64,000 nucleotides of DNA from Nitrospiria bacterium (GTDB lineage: Bacteria; Nitrospirota; UBA9217). Every line of letters starts with the position of its first letter. Position 1 is the first letter of the stretch. The translations under genes were made by a program, and so were the position numbers. Under the pieces are notes generated by a model. The model was not told where the DNA came from and made no database searches. It worked only from the letters and a program-made list of their open reading frames with translations. The stretch lies in NCBI GenBank assembly GCA_919901555.1, contig CAKKPG010000010.1, positions 1-64,000 on the forward strand, in the 5' to 3' direction. Shown one piece after another: positions 45,400 to 54,871 of this stretch.

Positions 45400-46047
45400 T
45401 TATTTCTTCTCCAGCTTCTTCCAGTCCGCCAGGAACTTCTCGATGCCGATGTCCGTGAGCGGGTGCTTCGCAAGCTGGTCGATCACGGAAAAGGGGATCG
45501 TAGCAATGTGAGCGCCGGCCATGGCGGCGTCCACCACGTGAAGGGGATTGCGCACGCTCGCCACGATCACCTCCGTGGGATAGCCGTAGTTCTCGTAGAT
45601 CGCGATGATCTGGCGCACGAGGTCCATGCCGTAGTGGCTGATATCATCGAGCCTGCCGACAAAGGGGCTCACATAGGCGGCCCCCACCTTCGCGGCGAGA
45701 AGGGCCTGCATGGGAGAGAACACAAGCGTCATATTTACGCGGATGCCTTTCTCAGCAAGTATCTTCGTCGCCTTGAGGCCTTCTTTGGTCATGGGGAGCT
45801 TGACCACGATGTTCTTGTGGATTTTCGCGAGGTCCGTGCCTTCGGCAACCATCTTCTCCGCCTCAAGGCTCACCGCCTCGGCGCTGATGGGGCCGTCCAC
45901 GATGGAACAGATCTCTGCGATCACCTGCTTGAAATCCCTGCCTTCTTTTGCGATGAGCGAGGGGTTGGTCGTGACGCCGTCAACCACCCCAAGGCTCGCG
46001 GCCTCCCGTATCTCTTTCACATTAGCCGTGTCGATGAAAAACTTCAT
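45400..46047 (-). CDS. fsa: Fructose-6-phosphate aldolase / transaldolase-like
   Basis: This 215-residue enzyme of the small transaldolase family has [28 protein letters not shown], and the Schiff-base lysine K83 in [36 protein letters not shown] follows. The short length suits FSA or class-3 transaldolases in sugar phosphate metabolism; which reaction dominates is not decidable here. It is the only pentose-phosphate-type gene in the window. Confidence 0.9.
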   Translation of the reverse strand: MKFFIDTANVKEIREAASLGVVDGVTTNPSLIAKEGRDFKQVIAEICSIVDGPISAEAVSLEAEKMVAEGTDLAKIHKNIVVKLPMTKEGLKATKILAEKGIRVNMTLVFSPMQALLAAKVGAAYVSPFVGRLDDISHYGMDLVRQIIAIYENYGYPTEVIVASVRNPLHVVDAAMAGAHIATIPFSVIDQLAKHPLTDIGIEKFLADWKKLEKK

Positions 46048-46208
46048 CCGGTTGTCCCCTTTCCCTCGTTAAATATTTCGGTACATACGGAATCCACAGC
46101 GCACGATTCATGATGCATGATCAAAGATGCATGATTCTTGTTTTCCTGCAGCCTGCATCGCCCATCGTATATCCTGTGAAAGTGCTTTTTCCAGCACCTG
46201 CACGGTGT

Positions 46209-46275
46209 GAAGCACCGGTGCGCCGGAGCCTGCGCGCCGGAGCGCATGCAGCGGGAGATTTCGCTCCGGTGCTTC
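46209..46275. repeat. GC-rich inverted repeat
   Basis: GAAGCACCGG (46209-46218) and CCGGTGCTTC (46266-46275) are exact inverted repeats around CGCCGGAGC-type arms. It lies between fsa and the L,D-transpeptidase gene; the remaining 46048-46318 is not coding. Confidence 0.5.
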
Positions 46276-46318
46276 TCCAGCGAGGGCGGGTGGGCCGCAG
46301 GGAGCGGAAGGACGGTCT

Positions 46319-46948
46319 TCATGGTACGATAATTACCGGCGTACCGACGGACACAACGCTGTAGATCTCATCGACATCTTCATTATTGAGGGCGATGCAG
46401 CCGTCGGTCCAGTTCAACGGATCGGGGAGCCGCCGCACGGCGGCATCGGCGATCCGCCCGTGGATGCCGACAGCGCCGCCGAGCCCCGTTTCCCACGGCG
46501 GCTGGCGTCGCTCCTCGTTGGCTTTTTTTATTGCATCGTATTCCCGTGGAGTGATAATGCCGCTCTCCAGGGCGTCATTCGCATGGGGTACGCCGGGATA
46601 GCTGAGGCCCATGAACTTGTAAAACCGCTTGCTGTGGTTGATGGTACAGATATAAAATTCTCCCTCGGGCGTCCGCTTGTCGCCTTTCCTCCGTTTGTCA
46701 CCCCCCCGATACCCCTTGCCGAATGCGGCCCAGTAGCTCTTCACGGGCGTCACGCCCTTGTACAGGGTCAGCACGTACCGCGATTTCTGGATGACGATCC
46801 TGAGGTCCCCGCTGAGAGCGGCAACGTTTGCGGCGAGAGCGCTGATGTGCGCCGAGCGGAATTCAGGGCCGGGAGAGAGCGCGGCAAACAGCACCAGCAC
46901 GCCGGCGAGCCTGAAGATCCGGAAAATATTTCCGCCGATCCGTTCCAT
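46319..46948 (-). CDS. L,D-transpeptidase (YkuD domain)
   Basis: The 209-residue protein has an N-terminal hydrophobic anchor (GNIFRIFRLAGVLVLFAAL), then SGDLRIVIQKSRYVLTLYKG, and the catalytic core GGAVGIHGRIADAA followed by WTDGCIALNNEDVDEIY. The Cys of the DGC motif is the nucleophile. It makes 3-3 crosslinks or attaches proteins to peptidoglycan. ATG 46948 or a GTG at 46960 with GGAAG may be the start; the latter lies right after the stop of the upstream gene. Confidence 0.88.
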   Translation of the reverse strand: MERIGGNIFRIFRLAGVLVLFAALSPGPEFRSAHISALAANVAALSGDLRIVIQKSRYVLTLYKGVTPVKSYWAAFGKGYRGGDKRRKGDKRTPEGEFYICTINHSKRFYKFMGLSYPGVPHANDALESGIITPREYDAIKKANEERRQPPWETGLGGAVGIHGRIADAAVRRLPDPLNWTDGCIALNNEDVDEIYSVVSVGTPVIIVP

Positions 46949-46962
46949 CCGCGGGTCCACAA

Positions 46963-47220
46963 TCACTTCCGGTTCCGGTCCTCGTAGGTGCGCGCACAGG
47001 TGTCGCTGCAAAAATAGGTGAGCGTCCCATGGATACGCCGGGACAGGGCCCGCCCTTTCGGCACGTAGGTGCGGCAGTTGGGGTCAAGGACCATTTCTTC
47101 CCCCTGGACTTTCGGCCGTTCCTCCACGTTCCGGTAGGCCTGCATGGCCGAACGGAACACGGTTCTCAGGGCGGAGTACAACAGAATGAACACGATGAAA
47201 ATCAAAACACTGCGGATCAT
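46963..47220 (-). CDS. YHS-like small membrane protein
   Basis: This 85-residue protein has an N-terminal helix (SVLIFIVFILLYSALRTV) and a soluble part EMVLDPNCRTYVPKGRAL ... TYFCSDTCARTYEDR, matching the YHS metal-binding motif. Such proteins may bind Cu or Zn. It overlaps the TPR lipoprotein gene by four bases and precedes the L,D-transpeptidase, so the three form one unit. Confidence 0.75.
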   Translation of the reverse strand: MIRSVLIFIVFILLYSALRTVFRSAMQAYRNVEERPKVQGEEMVLDPNCRTYVPKGRALSRRIHGTLTYFCSDTCARTYEDRNRK

Positions 47221-47786
47221 GGCCTGTCCTTTTTAAGCGCTTTTTTAAAGGTCACGATGCACGACCTCATGTGCTCCGATTGCGGGTGGTGCGGCGAGAG
47301 CTGGAGCAGATTCTCCCAGACATGCACGGCAGCGGCGTAATCTTTCTTATCATAGGCATAGACGACGCCGATATTATACCGGGCGTTGAGGTGACCGGAC
47401 TCGTATTCCAGCGCTTTCCGGTATTCCGTAAGGGCACGGTCGGGCCTTCCGATACTCCGGTAGCTTGTACCCATGTCCGCGCGCACATCGGCGTTCCGCG
47501 GGTCGATCCTGAGGGCACGGTCGTAGATGGTAATCGCCTCTTTCCACTGCCCGCTGTCATAGTAGGCGTTGCCGAGGGCGATCATGGCTGCAAGGTTATG
47601 GGGATCCTGCGCAAGAATCATCCGGTACTCTTCGATGAGCCCGTAGTAATACGGCGCCTGCACTTCCTCTGCTTTTTCAGTCCTGCCCGGCGCTCCCGAA
47701 ACAGCGGCAGGGTTCTCTCCCTCGGTCTTGCTGCACCCGGCAAGGAACAGAACAAATGCAACGGCCGCTGTAAGTACCTTTTTCAT
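47217..47786 (-). CDS. TPR-containing lipoprotein
   Basis: This 189-residue protein has lipobox VLFLAGC, then four TPR-type helix pairs: MIALGNAYYDSGQWKEAITIYDRALRIDPRN, ADMGTSYRSIGRPDRALTEYRKALEYE, and so on. It is an envelope scaffold, probably assisting the peptidoglycan genes following it. M8 at 47786 is preferred over M1 at 47807 because the signal sequence starts there. Confidence 0.8.
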   Translation of the reverse strand: MKKVLTAAVAFVLFLAGCSKTEGENPAAVSGAPGRTEKAEEVQAPYYYGLIEEYRMILAQDPHNLAAMIALGNAYYDSGQWKEAITIYDRALRIDPRNADVRADMGTSYRSIGRPDRALTEYRKALEYESGHLNARYNIGVVYAYDKKDYAAAVHVWENLLQLSPHHPQSEHMRSCIVTFKKALKKDRP

Positions 47787-47862
47787 TTCCATATGCGAGG
47801 AAGCCATTCCATCAAAATATCAGCCCAACGGTTCGTGCCGCGATGGGTGCTGCCGGTGAGCA

Positions 47863-49422
47863 TCAATGCCTGAAATGCCTCATCTTCGTCATCACCATGG
47901 CAATACCATGCTCATCGGCTGCTTGGATAACCTCTTCGTCCTTGAGCGACCCTCCCGGCTGGATCACGGCCGTCGCGCCGGCCTTTGCGGCCTCATCAAG
48001 ACCGTCGCGGAACGGGAAGAACGCGTCCGACGCAAGCACGGTCCCCTTGAGCGGGAACTGGGCCTTCATCACGGCAATGCGCACGGAGTCGAGACGGCTC
48101 ATCTGGCCCGCACCGATGCCGATGGTCTGGTCTTTTTTCGAGAATATGATGGCGTTGGACTTCACCTGTTTGCAAACCTTCCAGGCAAACGCGAGCGCTT
48201 CATACTCTTCATCAGTAGGCCTTCTCTTTGTCGCCACGGTCAGCGCCTTGACATCGGCGATCCTGCCGAGGTCGCGATCCTGGTAGATAAGTCCGCCGGT
48301 TATTTTTTTCATGTCCATGCCCTCGGGAGCGCCCGTGGTCTTCGGTCCGATGTCGAGCAGCCGCAGGTCTTTTTTCTTCCTAAGTTCCGCCAGTGCGTCG
48401 GGAGCGAACTCCGGCGCCACGACCACCTCGACGAAGGTGGCGGTGAGCTCCTGGGCGGTCTCGAAGTCCACCATGCGGTTGAAGGCGATCACGCCGCCGA
48501 AAGCGGAGACGGGGTCGCAGTCCCGCGCCTTGCGGTATGCCTCTGCGAGGTCCCCGGCCGTTGCCACGCCGCAGGGATTGTTGTGCTTCACGATCACCGC
48601 CGCGGTCCGGTCGTACTCTTTCGCGAGCTCAAGCGCGCTGTTTGCGTCGAGAAAGTTATTGAACGACATCTCTTTGCCCTGGAGCTGCTTTGCGTTCGAT
48701 ACGGACGGCTCTTTTCGCCCGAATTCCCGGTAGAACGCGCCCTGTTGATGGGGGTTCTCGCCATACCGGAGGTTCTGGACCTTTTCGAACTGGAGCGTGA
48801 GGATGTTGGGGAAGCGCGTCTTCTCGTCCGCCGGGACCTGGCTGTCGAGCCAGGCCGAGATGGCGCTGTCGTAGCGCGCCGTGTGGAGGAATACCGTGCG
48901 GCAGAGCTCAAAGCGGGTCTTGGCGGAGACCTGGCCGGTCTTCTGGATCTCCTCAAGCACGCGGCCGTAATCGCGGGGGGAGACCACCACGGCAACGTCG
49001 GTGTAGTTCTTTGCCGCCGAGCGCAGCATGGTCGGCCCGCCGATGTCGATGTTCTCGATGGCCTCATCGAGCGTACAACCCGGCTTTGCCACGGTCTGCT
49101 CGAAGGGATAGAGGTTCACCACCACAAGGTCGATGGGCTCGATGCCGTGCTGCTTCATCTGTTTGACGTGCTCGGGGTTGTTCCGTCTGCCCAGGAGCCC
49201 GCCGTGGACCTTCGGGTGCAGTGTCTTCACTCTGCCGTCGAGCATTTCGGGAAAGCCCGTGAACTCCGACACGTCCTTGACCGTCACGCCGCCGTCGCGC
49301 AGCAGCTTGGCCGTGCCGCCCGTGGACAGGATCTCAATTCCGAGTTTCGAAAGTCCTTTGGCGAAATCGAGCATGCCTTCCTTGTGCGAGACGCTGATAA
49401 GCGCGCGCGTAATTTTGCCCAC
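47863..49422 (-). CDS. purH: Bifunctional AICAR formyltransferase / IMP cyclohydrolase
   Basis: This 519-residue enzyme carries out the last two steps of IMP synthesis. The N-terminal MGS-like cyclohydrolase has LISVSHKEGMLDFAKGL, STGGTAKLLRDGGV, VKTLHPKVHGGLLG and IDIGGPTMLRSAAKN; the C-terminal half has ALELAKEYDRTAAVIVKHNNPCGVATAG and DAFFPFRDGLDEAAKAGATAVIQPGGS. It stands alone, upstream of the TPR lipoprotein. Confidence 0.97.
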   Translation of the reverse strand: MGKITRALISVSHKEGMLDFAKGLSKLGIEILSTGGTAKLLRDGGVTVKDVSEFTGFPEMLDGRVKTLHPKVHGGLLGRRNNPEHVKQMKQHGIEPIDLVVVNLYPFEQTVAKPGCTLDEAIENIDIGGPTMLRSAAKNYTDVAVVVSPRDYGRVLEEIQKTGQVSAKTRFELCRTVFLHTARYDSAISAWLDSQVPADEKTRFPNILTLQFEKVQNLRYGENPHQQGAFYREFGRKEPSVSNAKQLQGKEMSFNNFLDANSALELAKEYDRTAAVIVKHNNPCGVATAGDLAEAYRKARDCDPVSAFGGVIAFNRMVDFETAQELTATFVEVVVAPEFAPDALAELRKKKDLRLLDIGPKTTGAPEGMDMKKITGGLIYQDRDLGRIADVKALTVATKRRPTDEEYEALAFAWKVCKQVKSNAIIFSKKDQTIGIGAGQMSRLDSVRIAVMKAQFPLKGTVLASDAFFPFRDGLDEAAKAGATAVIQPGGSLKDEEVIQAADEHGIAMVMTKMRHFRH

Positions 49423-49588
49423 GGCGGACCTCCGGAAAGAGAATTTAGTAACGAAGAATTTTAACCGAAACGTTATGTAAAGTCAACGCAAGAGATGGCC
49501 GCAAGAGATGAGCGGAGCAACGGGATGGGTGAAACGAAGTGTCGTTTCTATAGAACCGGACGGAGGAACGGTGGCCGCACCGTGCTGC

Positions 49589-51181
49589 TTACCCGGCCCG
49601 AACGGCTGCCTTCGGCTCCTCCTGCGGGACGCCGAGAATCTTGAGGAACGCCGCGACAACGTCCGCGTCGTACTGGGCGCCGGCGCAGCGCCGAAGCTCG
49701 CTGATGGCGTAGTCCCTGCCCGGGGCCTTGCGATAGATCCGGTCTGAGGTCATAGCATCGTAGGAATCGAGCACTGACACGATCCTGGATTCGATGGGAA
49801 TGTCCCGGCCCTGTAATCCGTCCGGATAGCCGGTCCCATCCCAGCGTTCGTGGTGATTGCGGATCAAGGGCGCTATGCGCTCGAGAAAGCGGATTTTCGA
49901 AAGGATATTCGCCCCTTTCTCCGGATGGGTCTTCATAAGGCCGTACTCTTCGGGTGTCAGTTTTCCCGGTTTGTTCAAAATATCGTCGGGTATCCCGATT
50001 TTGCCGATGTCATGGAGGATCGCCGCATACCTGAGCCGATCGGTCTGTTCCGGCGTGAGCCCCAGCTCGTGGGCGATGGCCTGAGCGTATTCCACGGCCC
50101 GATCGCCGTGGCCGCGGGTATAGGCATCGCGCGTCTCAAGGGCCTCGGCAAGCCCCATGATGGTCTCGAGGTGCTCTTTCTGAAGCACCTGGTAATGATG
50201 CGCGTTCTTGATCGCTATTCCTGCATGCTGGATGAGGGCCATGGCGAGACCCGATTTCTCCGGCGTAAAGGGACTCCGCTCCCAATGCCTCCGCTCGCCC
50301 AGGACCACAACGCCGAGACACTCGTTCATCATGATCACGGGCATGATAAGGAGCGACTGGATCTGTTCGAGATTGCCGAGAAGGCCGCGCTGCACCGCAG
50401 GGGCGGCGTTCAGTTCCTGGATATGAGCGGTATTGAGAATGAGGGGCGCCTGGTCGAAGATCACGGAAAAAACCGGGGACCCCGCCTTCACTTCGAACAG
50501 GTGCCCCAGGGCCGGGTCCCACTCAAGGTCCTGCACCGGGTGCACAGCCTTTACCACAAGACCGCGGTTGTCCTCGGTCATGAGGAGGATCTTTACAAAG
50601 GTGCAGCCGACCGCGTTTCCGATGCGCTCGGCAAGAATGTTGAGGACGCTGTCGAGGTCGAGCTGGGATGAGACGGCGGTGGTGGCATCGAGAAGGATCG
50701 AGAGCTCCTGGTTTCGTCTGACCAACTCCTCTTTTGACTGGTCGAGCTGCGTCCTGAGGGACTGCTGGGCAAGCGTTCGCGCTACTACGTTGACGAGATG
50801 CTCCAGAAACTCCGGGGTCTTGATGACATAATCCGAAGCGCCTTGCCGCATGGCCTCCCGGATGATCCGCTCATCCCCCTGCCCCGTGACCATGATGACC
50901 GGAACGGAGCTGTACCTCCGACGAAGGAGAGCGAGGATCTCGAGTCCGTTGGTGTCCGGGAGAGTATAGTCGAGCAGCACGAGATCGAACCTCCCGGCTG
51001 CCATCCTTGCGAGACAATCCCCGCCGGTCTCTACCTCCTCTATGACGACCGTCTGAATTCCACGGCGAAGGTTCCTTACGATCAACATGCGGTGTTCCGG
51101 GTTATCGTCCACGACGAGGATACGAACCTCTCGGTGCAGGGGCTCCCCGGCTGTGATCGCCTCATGCGGAGACAAGTCCAT
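49589..51181 (-). CDS. Response regulator with GAF and HD-GYP domains
   Basis: This 530-residue protein has a receiver domain (VVDDNPEHR, phosphoryl Asp in VLLDYTLPDTNG, Lys in YVIKTPE), a coiled link, a GAF domain (about 165-330), and an HD-GYP domain. The last carries ILHDIGKIGIPDDILNKPGKLTPEEYGLMKTHPEKG and HHERWDGTGYPDGL. HD-GYP domains with this full motif cut cyclic di-GMP. A sensor kinase partner is not seen in the window. TATACT lies six bases before the chosen ATG 51181, so a near-leaderless transcript is possible; no -35 box is evident. Confidence 0.92.
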   Translation of the reverse strand: MDLSPHEAITAGEPLHREVRILVVDDNPEHRMLIVRNLRRGIQTVVIEEVETGGDCLARMAAGRFDLVLLDYTLPDTNGLEILALLRRRYSSVPVIMVTGQGDERIIREAMRQGASDYVIKTPEFLEHLVNVVARTLAQQSLRTQLDQSKEELVRRNQELSILLDATTAVSSQLDLDSVLNILAERIGNAVGCTFVKILLMTEDNRGLVVKAVHPVQDLEWDPALGHLFEVKAGSPVFSVIFDQAPLILNTAHIQELNAAPAVQRGLLGNLEQIQSLLIMPVIMMNECLGVVVLGERRHWERSPFTPEKSGLAMALIQHAGIAIKNAHHYQVLQKEHLETIMGLAEALETRDAYTRGHGDRAVEYAQAIAHELGLTPEQTDRLRYAAILHDIGKIGIPDDILNKPGKLTPEEYGLMKTHPEKGANILSKIRFLERIAPLIRNHHERWDGTGYPDGLQGRDIPIESRIVSVLDSYDAMTSDRIYRKAPGRDYAISELRRCAGAQYDADVVAAFLKILGVPQEEPKAAVRAG

Positions 51182-51289
51182 AGCGTGAGTATAGCACAAA
51201 AAGAGGACTACTCGCTATTTTTTTTGTCCAAAACTAATAAAGTTGGCGGAGGGGGGGACTGCGCCAAGGGAGGGTGCGAAAGAGCATGC

Positions 51290-52660
51290 TCAACCGACAA
51301 CATTATACTCGCGCACACGGAACGCGGCGCCCCGTTCCTCGGCGATCTTCCGGCAGGCCTCGATGTCCACTTCGGGAAGCGACACGACCGTGGCTGTTAC
51401 CTCGGGAATATATTTCCCTGCCTTGCCGATAAATTCCTTGACGGCCTCGTAGGTGCCCGGGCCGAAGCGCGGCTGGGAAATTTTTTCGTAAACCTCTGCG
51501 TTCTGGGCGTTCAGACTCACGCTCACCGAGTCCACAAGACCGGCGAGTTCCGGCAGGATGTTCCGCTTGTAGATGAGATTGGCATGGCCGTTGGTATCGA
51601 TGCGCACCTTTCCGCCTCTTCGTTTGACCTCGGCGGCCACGGCCTTGACCACATCGAGCCTCAGGAGCGGCTCGCCGTAGCCGCAGAACACGATCTCGTC
51701 GTATCGCGCGGGGTCCCCGATCTGGGCGATCACCGCTTCCGCTGTGGGTTCTTCCCCCAGCCGGAGATTGTGGCCCTTCACGAAGTCCGTATGGTAGCGT
51801 ACGCAGAAGGTGCAGGCGGCGGTACAGCGGTTCGTGATATTGAGGTAGAGGGAGTTCCGAATGGGGTAGGCTATCTTCCCGTGGGCGGAAATCTTGTCGA
51901 TGCCGAAAAGCTGCATGGCATTGAAGCTCGTGATCCTGGCCACGTCCTCGAAGCTCAACCCCTTCACCCGGGCGATCATCTCCGCCGTGTGTCTTACATA
52001 GGCCGGTTCGTTCCGCTTGCCGCGAAACGCCTGGGGCGCCAGGTACGGCGCGTCCGTCTCGATGAGCATCTGCTCGATGGGAATCCGGCGCACCACCTCC
52101 CGCAGGGCGTCCGCCTTGGGGAAGGTGACGGGCCCGGCGATGGAGACGTAAAATCCCCGCTCCATGACCTTGCGGGCGAACTCAATATCCCCGGAGAAGC
52201 AGTGCATGACCCCGCCGAGCTCAGGGGGCCATTCCTCGGACAGGATACGGAGCGTATCCTCGTGGGCATCGCGGTCGTGGACGATGACGGGAAGGCCCAG
52301 CTCCCGCGCCTCCCGCAGCATGTCCCGGAACTTCCGCTGCTGAATGGCGCGTCCGGAGCGTTCGTAGTAATAATCGAGCCCCACTTCTCCGTAGGCAACG
52401 ACCTTTTTGTGCTTGGCAAGATGGCGCAGAAGCTCGTAGGCCGGATGGAGGATGTCCTTGGTCTCGTGCGGATGGATGCCGACTGCCGCATAGATGAAAT
52501 CGTACTTATCGGCGAGCACGACCGCGTCACGGCTCGATTCCACCGTGGTCCCGATGGTGATGATATATTCGACGCCCGCCTCGCGCGCCCGTCTGATCAC
52601 GTCGTCGCGGTCGTCGTTGAACTCGCGCATCTCGAGATGCGCGTGGGTGTCGATCAGCAT
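51290..52660 (-). CDS. TatD-family hydrolase fused to a radical SAM domain
   Basis: The 456-residue protein has an N-terminal TatD metal-dependent hydrolase (about 1-255) with MLIDTHAHLEM, AVGIHPHE, YGEVGLDYYY, VIVHDRDAHEDT, GVMHCFSGD and LIETDAPYLAP. A radical SAM domain follows (about 265-456) with NITNRCTAACTFCVRYH (CxxxCxxC), VFCGYGEPLLRLD and VSVSLNAQN. Radical SAM proteins linked to TatD are a named family; here the two are one chain. metG lies immediately upstream, as tatD often does. The joint reaction is unknown. Confidence 0.9.
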   Translation of the reverse strand: MLIDTHAHLEMREFNDDRDDVIRRAREAGVEYIITIGTTVESSRDAVVLADKYDFIYAAVGIHPHETKDILHPAYELLRHLAKHKKVVAYGEVGLDYYYERSGRAIQQRKFRDMLREARELGLPVIVHDRDAHEDTLRILSEEWPPELGGVMHCFSGDIEFARKVMERGFYVSIAGPVTFPKADALREVVRRIPIEQMLIETDAPYLAPQAFRGKRNEPAYVRHTAEMIARVKGLSFEDVARITSFNAMQLFGIDKISAHGKIAYPIRNSLYLNITNRCTAACTFCVRYHTDFVKGHNLRLGEEPTAEAVIAQIGDPARYDEIVFCGYGEPLLRLDVVKAVAAEVKRRGGKVRIDTNGHANLIYKRNILPELAGLVDSVSVSLNAQNAEVYEKISQPRFGPGTYEAVKEFIGKAGKYIPEVTATVVSLPEVDIEACRKIAEERGAAFRVREYNVVG

Positions 52661-52760
52661 CGCTTATCTCGCCGCAGAGATGGTCCGCTTGAACCCGAAT
52701 ACCGGCCGCACTCGGACCAGATTTTAATCCGTAATCCGCAATCCGCAATCCGCAATAGGT

Positions 52761-54773
52761 TCACTTTACTCTTGCCCCCGGTCTCATGTCCCGGTCGACG
52801 GTGATGACCGAAAGCGTGTCGCCGGTGCTCGCGGCCAGCAGCATGCCCTGGGACTCGATGCCCATGAGCTTTGCAGGCTTCAGATTCGCGACGATGACCA
52901 CGGCCTTTCCCGTCAGCTCTTCGGGGGCATAGCTTTTCCCGATCCCCGCCACCACCTGGCGCGTTTCCGTGCCGATGTCGACCGAGAGTTTCACGAGCTT
53001 CTCCGACTTCTCCACGCGCTCGGCAGCAATGATCTTGCCGACCCGGAGGTCGATTTTCATGAAATCATCGATGCCCATGAGCTCCGGTCCCGCGGGCTGC
53101 GGCGCCGGTTCTTGCGCCTCTTCTGCGGTCTTCTCCATGTTCTTCTCCCTGTTTTTTTTCCGCTTGACCTCATCGGAGTCAGTCCGCGCTGATCCGCGGC
53201 CGGCCTGATTTTTTCGCTCGATCCTCGGGAACAGCTGCTCGCCGGAGCGGACAGCGCTGCCGGGGCCCAGTCCGCCCCACCCCTGCTCTTCACTCAGCCG
53301 GCACCGGGTGAGCTGTTTGTCCATGCCGATGCCGTTCCATATTTTCTGGGCCGTTGAAGGCATCACCGGGTAGAGATATACTCCGATGAGCCTCAGGGAT
53401 TCAGCCAGGTTATAGAGCACGCTCCCCAGCCTGCCCATATCCTGTTTTTTCGCCAGTGTCCATGGCGCATTCTCTTCCACATAGCGGTTCGCACGGGTCA
53501 CGAGCGTCCAGGCATCCTGCAAATACCGGTTGAACGCAAGGAGCGAGAGATCGGCGTCGATCCGGCCGGGAATGCCGGCCGCGGCCTCGCGGAGCTCTCT
53601 GTCGCTCGCCTCCTCCGCGCCTGCCGGCGGGATCTTTCCGCCGAAATACCTGTTCACCATCGTGTTCACGCGCGAAAGCAGGTTCCCCAGGTCATTGGCA
53701 AGCTCCGTGTTGAACCGGGTGATGAACGCCTCAGGGGAGAAATCGCCGTCCAGGCCGAAGGGCACCTCGCGGAGCACGAAATACCGGAACGCGTCCGCGC
53801 CGTAGGAATCGACCACTTCATTCGGGTCGACGACGTTGCCCAGGGACTTGGACATCTTCCTTCCCTCCTGTGTCCACCAGCCGTGGGCGAAGATGTTGCC
53901 GGGAAGCGGGAGCTCCAACGCCATGAGCATGGTGGACCAGTACACGCTATGGGTGGTCAGGATGTCCTTGCCCACCAGATGATGGTCAGCGGGCCACCAA
54001 TACCGCTCCCGCGCCTTCGGGTCCGTCGATCCCTGTGCGGGCGGGCTCAGGTAGCGCGTCGCGGAGAGGTAATTGGTGAGAGCGTCGAACCAGACGTAGG
54101 TAACAAAGTCGCGGTCAAAGGGAATCTCGATGCCCCATGCAAGGCGCGACTTGGGCCGGGAAATGCAGAGGTCGCCGAGGACCTGGGTCTTGAGGAACCC
54201 GAGCACCTCGTTCCGCCTGCTTTCGGGCCTGATGTAGCCGGGATTGTCCTCGATGTGCCTGATGAGCCGGGCCTGATATCCGCTCATCAGGAAAAAATAG
54301 TTGTCTTCCGAGATGCGCTCCACGGGCCGTCCGCAATCGGGGCACCTGCCCCCGACGAGCTCCTTCTCGGTCCAGAATCGCTCGTCGGGCGTGCAGTACC
54401 AGCCCTCGTAGGTTCGCCGCTCGATCTGGCCTTTCTCGTAAAGCCGCTGCAACAGCTCCTGGACGACCACACGGTGTTCAGCATCGGTGGTGCGGATAAA
54501 AGCATCGTGGGAAATATGGAGCTTCTGCCACAGGCGCTGGAAATTCTGCGTCATGATGTCCGCGTGCGCCTTGGGCGCCAGGCCGCGGTCGACAGCGGCC
54601 TTTTCCACTTTCTGGCCGTGCTCGTCGGTGCCCGTGAGGAAGAACACAGCCTCTCCCTTGAGACGGTGATAGCGGGCGAGCGTGTCGGCGGCAATGGTGG
54701 TATAGGCATGGCCGATATGCGGCACGTCGTTCACGTAATAGATGGGAGTCGTAACGTAGAATTTTTTGGACAT
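52761..54773 (-). CDS. metG: Methionyl-tRNA synthetase
   Basis: This 670-residue class I synthetase has FYVTTPIYYVNDVPHIGHAYTT (HIGH), a zinc site in the insertion with CPDCGRPVE, and the GRKMSKSLGN (KMSKS) motif near 315. A helical anticodon domain follows. A C-terminal tRNA-binding domain (MGIDDFMKIDLRVGKIIAAERVE, about 560-670) is fused on. A K/R-rich linker lies before it (KRKKNREKNMEK). It charges tRNA-Met. ATG 54773 is preferred over 54791. Confidence 0.96.
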   Translation of the reverse strand: MSKKFYVTTPIYYVNDVPHIGHAYTTIAADTLARYHRLKGEAVFFLTGTDEHGQKVEKAAVDRGLAPKAHADIMTQNFQRLWQKLHISHDAFIRTTDAEHRVVVQELLQRLYEKGQIERRTYEGWYCTPDERFWTEKELVGGRCPDCGRPVERISEDNYFFLMSGYQARLIRHIEDNPGYIRPESRRNEVLGFLKTQVLGDLCISRPKSRLAWGIEIPFDRDFVTYVWFDALTNYLSATRYLSPPAQGSTDPKARERYWWPADHHLVGKDILTTHSVYWSTMLMALELPLPGNIFAHGWWTQEGRKMSKSLGNVVDPNEVVDSYGADAFRYFVLREVPFGLDGDFSPEAFITRFNTELANDLGNLLSRVNTMVNRYFGGKIPPAGAEEASDRELREAAAGIPGRIDADLSLLAFNRYLQDAWTLVTRANRYVEENAPWTLAKKQDMGRLGSVLYNLAESLRLIGVYLYPVMPSTAQKIWNGIGMDKQLTRCRLSEEQGWGGLGPGSAVRSGEQLFPRIERKNQAGRGSARTDSDEVKRKKNREKNMEKTAEEAQEPAPQPAGPELMGIDDFMKIDLRVGKIIAAERVEKSEKLVKLSVDIGTETRQVVAGIGKSYAPEELTGKAVVIVANLKPAKLMGIESQGMLLAASTGDTLSVITVDRDMRPGARVK

Positions 54774-54871
54774 AATTCCTGGTGAAGACATACACGGGTT
54801 GCCATGGCCATACCATGTGTAATGGGAATCCGCGCGTTCTCATTCCGCATTCCGAATTCCGCAATCCGCAT

